Shown: positions 12,851 through 25,308 of the stretch, piece by piece | How positions within the stretch are numbered: position 1 is the stretch's first letter | How the letters are laid out: each line of letters opens with the position of its first letter | Assembly (NCBI RefSeq): GCF_018691265.1 | Contig: NW_024881303.1 | Location: forward strand, 12,765,777 to 12,829,776 | DNA length: 64,000 bases | Origin: Tyto alba | Lineage: Eukaryota; Chordata; Aves; Strigiformes; Tytonidae | Reading direction: 5' to 3' | Made by a program: the position numbers and the translations under genes | The notes under the pieces: generated by a model | What the model saw: the letters and a program-made list of their open reading frames with translations, nothing else | Database searches by the model: none | Told to the model about the DNA's origin: nothing

Positions 12851-14790
12851 CACTAAACGTGCTGAGCTCTCATTCCCATTACCACCTCCAAAGTAAATGA
12901 CTTTGTAACACAAGACCGAGATAACATTTCTCTAGTCAGGAGAAACACCACCAGCTTCCACAGTTATAGATGAGTCTTTGATTTTTTGCTATTTGTCACG
13001 TGCTACAATTCACCTTTGGTCCTCAGGAGGTGGAAAGGAAAGGCTGCTGCTACTGACAAAGCAGCAGCCGTGCTACCTTGGACCAGAATCCCATTAAAGG
13101 ACAGGCTAACGTGTAGTTACAGACTGGCAAAAGCAGCACACTGGCCAAGGAAAGCAAATTCTGGCTTATTCTAGAAACACAGTTAGCTGGAAAAAACAGC
13201 CCAGCACTGAGATTTATAAAAAACTACAGGAATAAATTCTCACTCATATGAAAAGGAGATCTGCAACTGTATACCACTTTCCCCACCAAAGCAGTATATA
13301 AATTGCAAATCAGCTCATAATTCTTACATATGTTATAAAAGAAGTATGAATTTCTGTACTAAACATTTATATAGTAACTCTGTAAGAAATTTTAACTTCT
13401 AAAGCTCTTTTAAGCTCCCATCCCAAGTTTAGACACCAATTATGATTGCCCTGGTCACTGTCCATTCATATTCTTAGCTATAAAGGTGAATTTAGTGCAG
13501 AGAGTTTTGGACGTCCAGCCTCTCTCTCCCAACAAACCAACCAACCTCTTTCGGCTCACAGAGAATTCAGGCACCTCCAAGGTTTCATTCTTACTGAACA
13601 AGTGCACTCCACATCCAAACAGCAGCATTATGACAGTGCTATACACTTAAAACGCTGGCATTAAAAAAAAAAAAAAAAATCCAAAAAACAAAGATAAGAT
13701 ATAGACAATATTAGGTTTTTAGCTCTTAAGATTAACATGAAAAGAGGAACATTTCCGGAACACTGTCCTTGAAAACAATTCCTTATTATATTGGATAACC
13801 ACAGTGAAAACTGACTCTAAAAAAGTATTTTAATACATATGAAGTACAAATAACTGTTTGTCAACTTGAATATACTAGATAATTCAGGGAATTCATTACA
13901 ATGAATTTCAATGAGTTACAAGCAATAAAAAAGGTAATCAAAATTTTTACTTTCCAACATAATGCAGTTATTGTTGCATGCTACAACATGCAGAAATTAC
14001 TTCTATTATCCTTTATATGTTAGGCAACGAAAAGTACCTTACCTTATTCTCCACTGTCTGAGCACAGAGGATTAAAAACAAAAGTATTAGGCAGAAACTG
14101 CAAGTGTTCCATAACAAGAAAAAAAACAAACCACTGCATTAATAAACCTAATGGCTGTCCAGCATGCCAGGCACACACTAGGGATGCTTAATGAAAACTT
14201 ATCCCCATCCTTTTCCTGCAAACAGTCAGATCTGCAAATTGGAAACCTGAAGGAAACTGTTCATTACCTCCCGCTCCAAAACGCAGATCGCAGAAACACA
14301 ACACTGCAAGAGGAGCCGCCATAGCTTGATTTTCCCTCCTAGTAATTCCCTCCTTACCAATTACTGCACTGCAGTCTTTCTGAGGGCTATGCAAAACGCA
14401 AAGGGGGAGGGACTGAAAGAGCCTGTGAGAGAAACAGTTACAGAAGAGTTCCTTCAACTCATTTCATGTCTTATTAGTTGTGGGCTGAAAGGAATAAACT
14501 CCAGAGTTTGGTGTGTTCTCTTAGGATTCTCTCTGCTGTTCTTCCTCTCACATTCCTGCCTTCCTCTAAACTTTTAATTAGATAATTTTGGAATTTTATT
14601 TTGTGGCAAAACTAGAGGGAATTGGGGAATAAAAAAAGATAAATTTTAAAGGTTTTAAGTTTTTTCTTGTATTTAGTGACTTCATTGTTTGTAAATTATA
14701 TTAAAGCTACCTATTATTCTCATAACCATTAATATTTTAAGGGGTTAAAAAAAATGAAGGAAAAAAAAAAGTATTTTAAGGCTTGGAGTG
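12851..14790. other. Non-coding block
   Basis: No gene is recognised. The minus strand holds two strong but very short splice-like cassettes (14043-14057 and 14358-14386), discussed in the findings. There is an A-run near 13662-13679. An 8-bp inverted repeat (AATTCATT/AATGAATT) lies near 13890. Confidence 0.5.
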
Positions 14791-14794
14791 TTTT

Positions 14795-14831
14795 GGGGTT
14801 TTCTGGGGGGTTTGGGGGGAGAAGGGGTGGG
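14795..14831 (+). other. Predicted G-quadruplex motif
   Basis: Five runs of three to six G are separated by loops of one to six bases (GGGG, GGGGGG, GGGGGG, GGGG, GGG). This satisfies the classical G-quadruplex pattern on the plus strand. It stands isolated in AT-rich DNA about 220 bases left of a CR1 fragment. Any regulatory role is unknown. Confidence 0.7.
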
Positions 14832-15049
14832 ATGTGCCGGTGGATTTTTTGCTTTTGCTGCTTAAATCAGGGAGCTTAGTCAATTAACTATTTTACCACT
14901 TGGATGCTTTCCCTATACAATTAAAACTGCCATGATTACACAGCAGCAGCATCTGAGAGACAAATGCCCAGCAGGAGCATTTGTAATTATTTCCCAAGTG
15001 TTCCACAACAGCAGCTAAAGAGTACATCCAAATATTAAGGAAGCTTTCC

Positions 15050-15380
15050 CAGAAGGGTCGAGGTTGGAAGGGGCATCTGGAGTTCATCTTCTCTGACCCC
15101 CTGCTCAAGCAGGGTCAGTTAGAGCCAGCTGCCCCAAAAGGTGTCCCGTCAGGTTTTGAGCATCTGTATGGAGTGATTCTACTACCACTCTGGGCAACCT
15201 GTTGTAGTGCTTGAGCACCCCCACAGTCAAGTTTTTCTTGTGTTCAGATGGAAATTCATGTAGCTTTTTTTTTTTTTTTTTCCTTAAATTTGTGTCCATT
15301 GAATCTTTGGACACTGCAAGTAATTTATACTGGGGTGAGCTTTTGTTCTCCGCCCTCCCTTCTTCATTCCCCACAGCTGC
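15050..15380 (-). repeat. CR1 LINE 3'-end fragment
   Basis: The plus strand carries the reverse complement of CR1 3' sequence: 'ggttggaaggggcatctgg', 'ccccctgctcaagcagggtc', 'gggcaacctgttgtagtgct' and 'tttgtgtccattg'. This is an old, 5'-truncated minus-strand insertion. A T-run of about 18 bases (near 15266-15283) interrupts it. The right boundary is uncertain because similarity fades. Confidence 0.8.
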
Positions 15381-17892
15381 ATTTAAGAGCAAAGGGAGCA
15401 ACAATGAGCCCTCAGAGTCAATCAGCCAGATGTTGGCTCATTTGCAACAATAGGCTCATCACTGCTTTCCACCCCTCCTTCCCTCTGCATCCTGCAGAGC
15501 AAGGCTCAAGGCCAGATATTTTAGCCCAGCTGCCTACCATCAGCATCCTATTATTCCTTGAGATCCATGTCTTCCTTGGGGGAGGATCCTGCCCAGTCTT
15601 TTCTGGTCTGGCCTCACTGAAACATTAGGCAGGGCTGAACACATGCTGACAATGACGTGGACAGCTCAGAATTCGGCACCTCCCTACCTTCTGCTGCAGC
15701 GCCCCGGGAGAAGGGGCAGTAGCCAGCGTTCAGAGCATCTTATATGGGGAGAAGCAGAAAGGAAATGGGAGAGTTTGGAAGCAGATGCATCCTTTCAGGT
15801 TTTGGCTCACAGCAGTGGATAAGTTGGCTGCTTTTAGTGGCATGTTTCAAAGAGGTTTACCTTTTCTTTAAAAGGCCAACGTAATGGGCCACATAGGTAC
15901 AAACTCGTAGATAAATACCCTCCCCCACCCACAGTGGGGAGAAAGATTAATTTTCTCACAGCTGTACACAAGTCCTTTGTTTACTCTCCACAGGGGGTCC
16001 TGAATTTCCATGGACTAAAACAGCAGTTTTACAATTTTCTTTTTTTTCCCCCTAACATGACTTAGTTAAAATTAAAATTCCTGTAAGGGACAACATAAAC
16101 TCAGTTTAGGCTCCCAAAGTTTCAGTTAGTTTTATTTTAAGCTTATTTCTACTAAAAAGAATTTAACACTAAAGGCCATCTTCAGTTTGAAATCTCTTCC
16201 CTGGTTTGCAGACCAAACATTGCACAGCACATTTAAAAAAATATGATAGTGAATTTGAAGAGGTGAAAGGCCTGTTGGCTTTGAAACAGAAAAAAAAAAA
16301 AATCAGAAGAGCTATTAGAGACTTTCTGCGTGACAGTACTTCTGTACAATTCTGTTCTCCTTTGTTGAGGAACAGATATAATGCCTCCTTTCTCTGATCT
16401 TACCTGGACACCTACCAAGTTCCCATCTCTTCACATACTTGCATATGTATTACCTTGTATAACAGGACTTCAGTCTTAAGTTGGGAACTGCCAAAAGTGA
16501 AAAAAAAAATAACTAGAAATAAGGAACACAAAACCATAAGTATATCTTGGTAAAGTTGGGGGCAAGGAGAACCAAAAATATCCCTTTTCCCTAAAACCAG
16601 AACAGAACTGGTAAAATAAGATCTTTAAATATTTTTCAGTTTCTGCAGTTAGTCTAGCACCTTAACGACACTTTTTAACTTGTTTTGCTTCAGGATGCTG
16701 AGAATGATTTGAAGACTGCTACATGCAGCCTAGTTACTTTCTGGCCAGGATTCACACACTATCAAGAAATGCTTTGTGCATCCTTAGGAAAAAAAAAAAA
16801 CACATAGTACTAAGTTAGAAGATGGGGCCAAGGAAGAAAATCTTACAGAAAGATAGCAAGTCTGCTTCACAAATTGTTCAAGGTCCTGTGTATTCTTGGT
16901 GGGAAGGTAAGACAGAAAGAAAAGGCCATGCTAGTATCCAATCATTCCAGCAGACTATTTCCTTCTGAATCCTTCAGGTGCTACATCTAGATCACAACCT
17001 AGAAAGAACTTGTTATACTGTTACATGAACCAACAAAAAGAACTTACTGTGACAAGAACATGAACTTCTGTGTATAAACAGCATCATTAATTCACATTAT
17101 TTATTACTTACATGAAGTTCTTAGTCGTAACACTTAACATATTGTCTAGCGATATTGTAGCAAAAAGTCTATTTTTACCTTTTCCACACAAAATTTTAAA
17201 GAGCCTCTCTATCCTCCAGCTTTATAAAGCTGCACCTGCTCTGAAGGAACAGGCCACAGAGTAGTCCCAGAGCATCACCTGCTGCTACTGTCCAAAGACA
17301 CAACCCCTATCACCTCACCTGAAGAATCAAGGTATTTCTTATGTTCATGTCAAGAAGCTGACAGAAGCATGTTTCACTCTTTTTATCCATTCCTAATTTG
17401 CAGTTTAAACTAAAGGCAAACAGGGCTACTAACTTTTTTGTAGAAGCATTACTTTTTCCGGAGTTTGAAAAGAAATAGAGTGGAACAAGGAAGGAAAGCA
17501 CAACCTCAAACATATTTAACATACTGTTCTAAAAGATTCAGGATGTTTTCTCCTCTTGCAACTAAGGTGCAATGTAGCTTCCCAAATTAGGCTGTGACTG
17601 AGTGAAGAAGTTGGCTACTACCTCTGAGTTCTAATCCTATCTAAGATATTTGAAATAAAAAAATCTTTCCCTCAGATGTTTAATGAAATGGAGACAATAA
17701 TTCGCTTATCTTCCTTGCAAATACAACAGAACTGATGAAATGAACCAAAAATAAACAAACAAGCTTCCACATATTATCAAGCAACTTAATTCCATCAGAC
17801 AAAGAGTGCAGAAGAACTTGCTAAATAGCCCATTGTGACTGTGTGGAAGACACAGAACAAGAAAGAGCAAGACTATAAGATGGTTTACTTAC

Positions 17893-17960
17893 AGAAATGA
17901 GTGAAACTTGTTTGACTTTTGAGGTATCACCCTCATTCATAACTAAAGCAAGTCCAGGCA
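17893..17960 (-). CDS. Candidate coding exon of an unidentified minus-strand gene
   Basis: On the minus strand ATCATCTTCAG is a fair acceptor, and TCT/GTAAGTAAAC is a strong donor. Of three frames only one is open, giving 22 codons (PGLALVMNEGDTSKVKQVSL followed by IS). It begins with two bases of a split codon, and the exon candidate at 19047-19102 leaves exactly one base. The product is unrecognised. Short length keeps confidence low. Confidence 0.2.
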
Positions 17961-19046
17961 CTGAAGATGATTTGTAAAATTAATACTATCAACTTAAAGA
18001 TGTGAAAACATGAAGGAGAACAAGGTACTTTAGTTTCATGCAATGATGCAAGTACTACTTCTACCAAAGGAGGAAGAAAAAAAAAAAAATTCCCAGCTCA
18101 CACAATTGTCATGAGGTTTCTAACTGTACATATCACAAAAATATATGCAGCAGAAGAATTGTTGCCACCTGCCTGTTCACATGAAAAAAAAAACTCACAA
18201 CACAAATCACAGTGACACACAAGACTGCTGTCTGTGCTTCCAATGGATTAATATATTGTCTCCCACTGCTGAGAGCTGGTCTTGATTCAGTTTAAGCCTA
18301 AGCACTCAGGCTTTCCTGCTGGGAAACAAACAAGTAAAGGCTGTTTCAAGAATCTCCTATTAATATACAGAAATAATTCTCACAAGCCTGAAGGCAGAAA
18401 AGAGAAATAGTAAGTTAACGTTGCACAAAACCATAAGAAACTACAGCAAATCAGAAAGCAGCAGAAATTTATTTGTTCGCTAGAAAAATTACAAAAGTCT
18501 ATTTGCTTCACGAAGGAAGTCACCACTACCACCACTTAAGTGAGTCAAGCTGATCTGCAAGAATGTTTTACATAATGGGAAAATTTTCATTGGCCAGAGG
18601 TTCACAGTGTTCTTAAATTTCCAGAAACTGCAGATGTAAAGATACTTCTGTTAACCTAAACCAAAACCAAGAAAAGAAACTATTTGAGATGCATGCTCCA
18701 TTTCACAACAGTGATCTAATTTTACTAGCTACTGTACTTCAACCTATTCAGCATAGGGAAGATTTACACTGTGATATAAAAAGAAGGAAATGCAAACATT
18801 GAAAACACAGGTAGTTTTAATACTACCACCAAATGGTATTAAAACATAATGGCTAGCACATCGCCACCATTTCTGAACTGTGATACTGAGAACTGTCGTA
18901 GTTTGAGCTACAGTTTTGCTCTTGTATAAAATTAGTACTAGTGAAACAGTCAGAATGTATTTACAAGAAAGCACGATGCCATCTTATTTCTTCCATTTTC
19001 ACTTTACTGTGAAATAAAAGCTAACAAGACAGCTAAGAATTCTTAC

Positions 19047-19102
19047 AGACCGCAGCAACGAACTGAAAGATGTTCCTTCCTTCTTTGAGCAATGAAAATA
19101 TG
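19047..19102 (-). CDS. Candidate coding exon of an unidentified minus-strand gene
   Basis: A minus-strand acceptor (GTTGTGTTGCAG) and a strong donor (GGTCT/GTAAGA) flank 56 bases. The frame IFSLLKEGRNIFQFVAAV is open and leaves one base, which fits the next candidate exon at 17893-17960. Another frame is open too. No family assignment is possible. Confidence 0.18.
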
Positions 19103-20007
19103 CTGCAACACAACTATCATATAAATCCAGTTCACTCAGAGTTAAGTAGCTTGAATGAAGGCATCTTTGCTCAATTTTCAGAGGGCTGGTAACAGCTTAA
19201 GGATTATATTTACAATCAAAAAGTAAATTCAAAACACTTCACAGCTCAAATATTATTCCCTTTATTCTGCTAAAAATTATCAATTTAAAAATACATATTG
19301 TTCAGATTGTATTTTAGTTGCTGCTTTTAGAATATTTTCAGTGATACTTAAGAGTAAGTCTATTTTTTTAATTATACAACTTTTTGAAGTTGAGTAAATG
19401 TTTTGAATTAATATTATGGATCACATGTGCACAAGTATTAGGATTCCAGCTCTAAAAGACTTTAATTTACAAAACCGATCATAAAATAAACCCTACTATC
19501 CAAAGTCTCAAAAGCCCAAAGACCACATTTATTTTAGTACTGAAGTAGTATGACTCTGTTACCATGTTTAATACAACGTTCCTAACAGGCCACAAGGCAT
19601 TCAGGGGCCAGGAGAGTGGGGAAGTTTAGAAGCCTAAATTCAGAGAGTTAAATTCATCATCTTTTGCCAACATCTGGTATTAGGACTCCATAATGTATTA
19701 TATGAACAACTGTTTCTGTGCTCATTTTTTTTTATTTTATTTTTTTAGGTAAACTCTTTCTAAAGGGTTCTGTCCTACTGAAATATTCTTTCCACCCCAC
19801 AGTACATTAAAACATCCTATCTCACTTTTCTTCTCATATACAATTTACCTATGTATTTGCCAGCAAAAGCCACTTCTGTGATTAGGTGAAGAACAAACAA
19901 AAAAGGCCTTCTGACTCCAATAACTATATGCTCCTTTTTAAACTGAAACCTAGTTAAGGCGGCTGTGCACTGCACGACAGAACCAACTTGTAATTATGGA
20001 GAAGGGG

Positions 20008-20028
20008 AAAAAAAAAAAAAAAAAAAAA
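20008..20028 (+). repeat. Poly(A) tract
   Basis: A run of about 21 A followed by A-rich sequence with single C. It is a simple tract and no parent retroelement is visible. Confidence 0.75.
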
Positions 20029-20361
20029 CAAACAAAAAAACCCACGCAAACCAGAAAACAAAAAGCACGTTTCCTTCTGTTACCTGGTGATGTACTCATT
20101 CATTTGAAGGCCTAAACTCTATCCCTGGAGCATACAGACCAACACCAGCAATACAGCTGCACTGCCTGAGTAAAAAGCAACATCTCTGTGTTGTAATGAC
20201 CAAAGCAACCCCTGGGATCCGTCCTGAGGACCCAAAGGTGTCCACAAGTTCACACAGAAAGCACACAGTAGCACAGCTTTTTAAGTTCCCCAGGATAGCT
20301 AAACACTTCTCCTCACCCGCAACTAGACTTTCCTTGTCAGACTTGACAGTGCTGTACTTAC

Positions 20362-20424
20362 ATAGACTTCATCATCTTTATCCACATACTGAATACCAGT
20401 CCTTACCCCCCATGAACTGGCAGG
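20362..20424 (-). CDS. Candidate coding exon of an unidentified minus-strand gene
   Basis: Minus-strand sequence ending GAGTTTAG is followed by 63 bases in phase 0 and then TAT/GTAAGTAC, a near-consensus donor. The 21 codons encode PASSWGVRTGIQYVDKDDEV plus Y. An in-frame TAG lies within the acceptor, so the frame opens exactly at the proposed exon edge. The acceptor pyrimidine tract is weak. No homologue is recognised. Confidence 0.22.
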
Positions 20425-21412
20425 CTAAACTCCCTGTATGCCTTATCAAGAAACCACAGCCAGAACAATATTGGTTTTGTGGTCTGCCTTAGGTTTTTCA
20501 CCTAAGGCAATTGCTATACTTTAAATCACAAGTGTAGGCATAGCTCTTCCTACAGCGTTAGACATCTAGAAATCACACTGGAGCAAGATTAATCTGCTAT
20601 TTTGCAAGATGATCCTACAGAGATCAGAACCCTTGTCATAAACTCAGGTCACAGGATGAAAACTATGTCCTCAATTCAGACAGGAATATAATGCTATAGT
20701 GGCTTCAGCAGCTCGTCTCGTACTGCATCTCCATGTGGTCCAGGGATGGACCTCAGTACAGCAATCCAAAACACAAAGCTCACAATGCAAATTAGAAAAA
20801 AAAAAAAAAAAAGACAGAAACCAAAAAAATCTGGACCAGAGGCAAAGGAGGGATTAAAAAAATAAATCCTTGCAGCAGCAAAACAGCTGTGTTGTAGCCT
20901 ACAGTCCAGCCTCTGATCCAGTCCTCTGGCAAATGTAAAAAAGGAGAGTATGAAGACAGAAAACACAACAGTACGCACCTGAGAGTCCCTTTTTTCTGTA
21001 ACGGAGACTTCTATCCTACAGAGCTCTGCCTGTGGACACAGGAAGATAAAGCCCCCTGGTATCACTGTTTAAGAGCACGTAAGAGTTCTCTACTGACGTA
21101 TTAACTTGCCAGACTTTATACCTCCAGTCTGACTACCCACAAGTCAGAGCATGGACTGCAGAAAACAATTACCTTTGGGCAAACTGCCGGCAATGGTATT
21201 ACTGATTTAAAATGTGTAACATTCCAAGATCTATTTTCCCTATGCATTTCTGCCTCATTCAGTATTGGTAGGAGGTCAGCTTTATCACTTAATCCTGAAA
21301 AGTCATCAACCTGATACCAATTCTCATCTTGCCTGCTTTTCCACAGTTAGTTAATTCAGACTAACTAGTTCTGCCACAAAAGCTGCAACACTCTCACAAA
21401 GAGGACTGACCA

Positions 21413-22372
21413 CACCCCCCCATGGGTCAGCACTGGGCCCGGCGCTGTTTAACATCTCTGCCGGTGACACGGACAGTGGGGTCGATGCACCCCCAGCAAG
21501 TTTGCTGATGACACCAAGCTGTGCGGTGTGGTGACACGCTGGGGGGCAGGGATGCCACCCAGGGGGACCTGGACAGGCTGGAGAGGTGGGCCCAGGCAAA
21601 CTTCATGGAGTGCAACAAGGCCACGTGCAAGGTCCTGCCCGTGGGTCACGGCAACCCCCAGCACAAATCCAGGCTGGGCGAGGGGTGGATTGAGAGCAGC
21701 CCTGAGGAGAAGGACTTCGGGGTGTTGGTTGACGAGAAGTTCAACATAATCCATCAATGTGCATCTGCAGCCCAGAAAGCCAACCATATCCTGCGCTGCA
21801 TCAAGAGAATCGTGATCAGCAGGTGAAGGGAAGTGATTCTCTCTACCCCTCTCATGGGATCCAACCTGGAATACTGCATTCAGCTCTGGAGCCCCCAGTA
21901 TAAGAAAGACATGGACTTGTTGAAGTGAGTCAAGAGAAGGGCCACAATGATCATCAGAGGGCTGGAGCACCTCTCCTATAAGGACAGGCTGAAAGAGTGA
22001 GGGTTGTTCAACCTGGAGAAGAGAACGCTGCAGAGACCTTGTAGCCTTCCAGTACCTAAAGGGAGCCTACAGGAAGGATGAGGAGGGACTTTTTACAAGG
22101 GCGTGTAGTGATAGGACAGGGGGTAATGGCTGTAAACTGAGAGGGTTGATTTGGATTAGGTGTAAGAAAGAAAACGTGAGGGTTGTGAAGCACTGGCCCA
22201 GGCTGCCCAAAGAAGCTGCGGCTGCCCCCTCCCTGGAAGGGGTCAAGGCCAGGTTGGACGGGGCTGGGAGCCCCCTGGTCTAGTGGGAAGTGTCCCTGAC
22301 CATGGCAGGGGGTTGGAACTAGATCATCTTTGAGGTCCCTTCCAAACCAAACCATTCTAGCATTCTTTGAAT
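21413..22372 (+). mobile_element. CR1 LINE, 5'-truncated, reverse-transcriptase pseudogene
   Basis: This plus-strand copy runs from within the CR1 ORF2 reverse-transcriptase domain to the CR1 3' end. The frame at 21498-21521 still reads KFADDTKL, the FADD catalytic box of CR1 reverse transcriptase. After a frameshift, 21521-21826 reads on with [30 protein letters not shown] and [14 protein letters not shown], typical of the CR1 C-terminal region. In-frame stops follow (21827 and later). The 3' end carries the signature 'ggttggaactagatcatct' then 'ttgaggtcccttccaaacc'. The element is clearly dead. It is GC-rich compared with its surroundings and is the best lineage marker for a bird or related sauropsid. 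Confidence 0.93.
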
Positions 22373-22892
22373 ATCTGCAGAAAAAAATGATCCAGTCATC
22401 ACTTAGTCTCATCCTAGTTATTGAAAACAGATTAATATCCTGCATTAGTTTAGAACAATGGAAGCTGAACTCTTCTGTACTCATTTACAGCCATTATACA
22501 CTGGCATCTTTATTCTTGCAGTGAACATCTGGATATGTAGGGTAGTTTCATCAGAGGCCATTAAGAAACAGCACCTCAGAAGTCACTTGTATGCAAATAC
22601 TAAAAGCTTCTTAAAACCACTTCTATTTACAAGAAAATGAGTAGAGACCAGAAGAACAAATAGACACCAGCAGTTTAAGGAGAGTATCATATGGGCTTAG
22701 GGAGCTCTAACAGGGAGTAAGATATAGAAACATGTATGATTAGAGCTCTCTAAATGTTCTTGTTTCTATTTTACTTATTGTATGTAATACTTGGCAATAG
22801 TCTCTGATGCTTGAACCCTGGTGACTAACTATAGCCGTTAAGATATTGGTACATTTATTTGGCCTTCCCACCTCTTCCTCGGAGTTTACCAT

Positions 22893-22980
22893 GCTTAAAA
22901 ACAAAACACAAAACACAAAAACAAACAAACAAAAAAAAAAAAACACAAAAAAAACAACCAAACACACACAAACACAAAAC
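22893..22980 (+). repeat. A/C-rich low-complexity tract
   Basis: Irregular CAAA and CACAAA units without T or G over about 85 bases. Similar tracts occur at 27807-27860 and 28041-28150, which suggests a common simple-repeat or decayed tail origin. Confidence 0.75.
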
Positions 22981-25173
22981 CACGGCTCCTTGGTTTTTAC
23001 AGTTTACTTCGCAATATCATACAACATAAAACTTGTATTCACTGGTGGTTTAAACATTACCCAAGGTACAACATGAGTTCCAGCACACTGCAGCTCTGGG
23101 TCTACTCTAAGAGCGGGGGAAATAACAACACTGAAATTGTGTAATAGCATCAAGACTGACACATTACATCTAGTCTTAACATCGTGTTCATGCATTTCTT
23201 TTAAGACAATATAGGAGGCCATAGGCCAAGTACTTTGAAGCTTAATGACATCTTGAATTGGATTCAGTATTTGAAATCAGGTGAACAAGTGAAACTAAAG
23301 CTGCATCCTTGGCTGCAAAAGAAATGTAGACCATATAAAAACTTCAAGAGCAGGGAGCTACCAGATGTCACTGACCTCATCAAGGCCTGTTCATTCTGGA
23401 GTTCTGTCCTCCAGAATAATTACAGGGGTTCCCAGTTTGGTATCCACTTGCAAGCGTACTAAATTTGTTCTCTATTATTCAGTCCTTAAAGTCATTGTTG
23501 AAAAATCTTAAGTATTTTAGAAGCCAAAATTGTTGTCTAGGTAATATTACCCGAGATGATGACAGTTACCTGCACATTCCTGCTCACTCTTCCAATCCAC
23601 TGCATGCTACTCTTGCAGCCATGTCCTTTAAAACAGACTGTTTCTCCTCAGCACCCTAGGCCCTTAATTGGGACACAGAAAGAATTGTAATAAAATAATA
23701 TAGAGAAATTTCTAATGGCCCTTACTACCATTCTGTTATCCTGCAGATGTTTATACACAAAACATTTATTCTTATTTTTTGGAAAACAAATTTCATTACT
23801 CAGTTTCACATCATTCCTACCACATAAAACAAATCACAAGATCAAATACAAAAACCCTCTTCAATTGCATTTAACATGAATCAACTATCGCAAACAAATG
23901 TGAAAGAGTTAACAACTGACTGGATTATGCATTATATCAGTTAGTTCTTCTAAAGAAGACAGAAGAAAGAATTAGTTACTTTATTTCTCTTGTCATCAAC
24001 TTTTGTCACTTTTCCCTCCATATTGGCTACTGGAACAATACCCTCTTACTCTCAAGATTATATGAAGAACATTTTCTCATTATCCTTTTTTCTCCCATAT
24101 TAGTTTGATATTGTTTTATGGCTCAAACACTCCAGCACTCTCCCTACAGATCTGTGCCATTCTATCTTACTCATCTTTAACACTGTCACCTAAATTCATA
24201 CAATTTCTTCTCAAATTTCAAATCATTAGCAATGTATTGATTTAGCCAAAGCTGTCTGTTTCTATGTGTCAGTGCAAAAGAAGGTAAAATTACTAATTTA
24301 CACTTGTTCCCTGAATAGAAGATAACGTCACTGAATTCCTTAGACTCATGCTTTCTATAGCATCTTACCTACAAATCTGAACAGTTGTTTATTTTGCTGA
24401 TCTTCTTCCTTCACTACCTTGAAATACTGAACTTTGTCAGTTCAGGTTAATCTTTCACAAGCTGCCTCCTTCTTCCATCTTTTTAACCAGCTCCTTCCTC
24501 TCTTAGTCAACATTAAATCAAGACAAGAGTCCATATTTATTATCAAGAGCTTTCACATACATCAGTAAATCCTTGCATAAGAATGCACATCCCACATGCC
24601 TTTCTCAAAAGATACTTGTACAAACAAAATCCTTCGTTTATGCCAAATCTCATGTTTGATCATTCATTTATTTAGTGTTTTTTCAAAACAGAAATAAGCT
24701 TCGTCACCCCACCCATTTTTGGTGGGTCTATCACACTATTGCTCTTATCTCTCCCTAGACCTCCCCTCATTACCTTCACCTAAAAATAAACATACACATC
24801 CTTAATACACTACAAAACATTGTCATTCCTTCCCTGACTGCCCTTGCTATGCCCTCTCCGATCAAAAATTCTGTGGGATATGCTGTCGATGCCATTTTGG
24901 CCATAGAAGCAATAGTTATTCCTTGATCTGGAATCTAAGTACAGCAAAATACAATGACAAATCCTGTTAATTGCCAGGTCTTAGCCTGTAAACACAAAGG
25001 TAGTCTCTTAACCAGTTGTAAGTCAAAGGAGGAGGGAAGAAGCAAGGCTAGGTTTTGCTCATATTTGAGTATCTATCAAGATCCCTGAATACTATCACCC
25101 TTCTGTCTATACACTATCCACTGGCAATGCGAGAATCAAAGCTTTCTACTGAAGGTGATCAAGCACAACTTAC

Positions 25174-25308
25174 CTTGTCTGATTCATTTTCACCTTTAGT
25201 TTTGGCCTCACTCAGCAAGCCAGTCACATAGCTGGGAAATGGCAAGTTCATATTTGATGTGAAGTTGTATGGCTGGATGACATTATAACCACTACCTTTT
25301 AATTGCCC
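25174..25308 (-). CDS. Best candidate coding exon of the minus-strand unit
   Basis: On the minus strand 45 codons stay open in phase 0, from an acceptor ending CTTAAAG to AAG/GTAAGTTG, which is a nearly perfect donor. The peptide includes SGYNVIQPYNFTSNMNLPFP and SYVTGLLSEAKTKGENESDK. An in-frame stop lies just upstream of the acceptor. An alternative acceptor (AAAAG/GTAG) would trim it by about 16 bases. The acceptor tract is purine-containing and weak. No domain is recognised. Among the candidate blocks this is the longest with a strong donor, but 45 open codons can still occur by chance. Confidence 0.28.

Larger units (their letters stand above)
15381..21412. other. AT-rich non-coding block
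   Basis: No recognisable gene. The block contains several minus-strand splice-like open blocks (17893-17960, 19047-19102 and 20362-20424, listed separately) and a poly(A)-type run near 20008-20028. The rest looks like intron or intergenic DNA. Confidence 0.45.

Noticed and set aside
21449..21970. 173-codon minus-strand frame
   Set aside because: It is the antisense shadow of the CR1 reverse-transcriptase pseudogene.
24815..24940. Short hydrophobic plus-strand open stretch
   Set aside because: Considered as a retroelement remnant, but there is no adjoining domain, terminal repeat or continuing frame.
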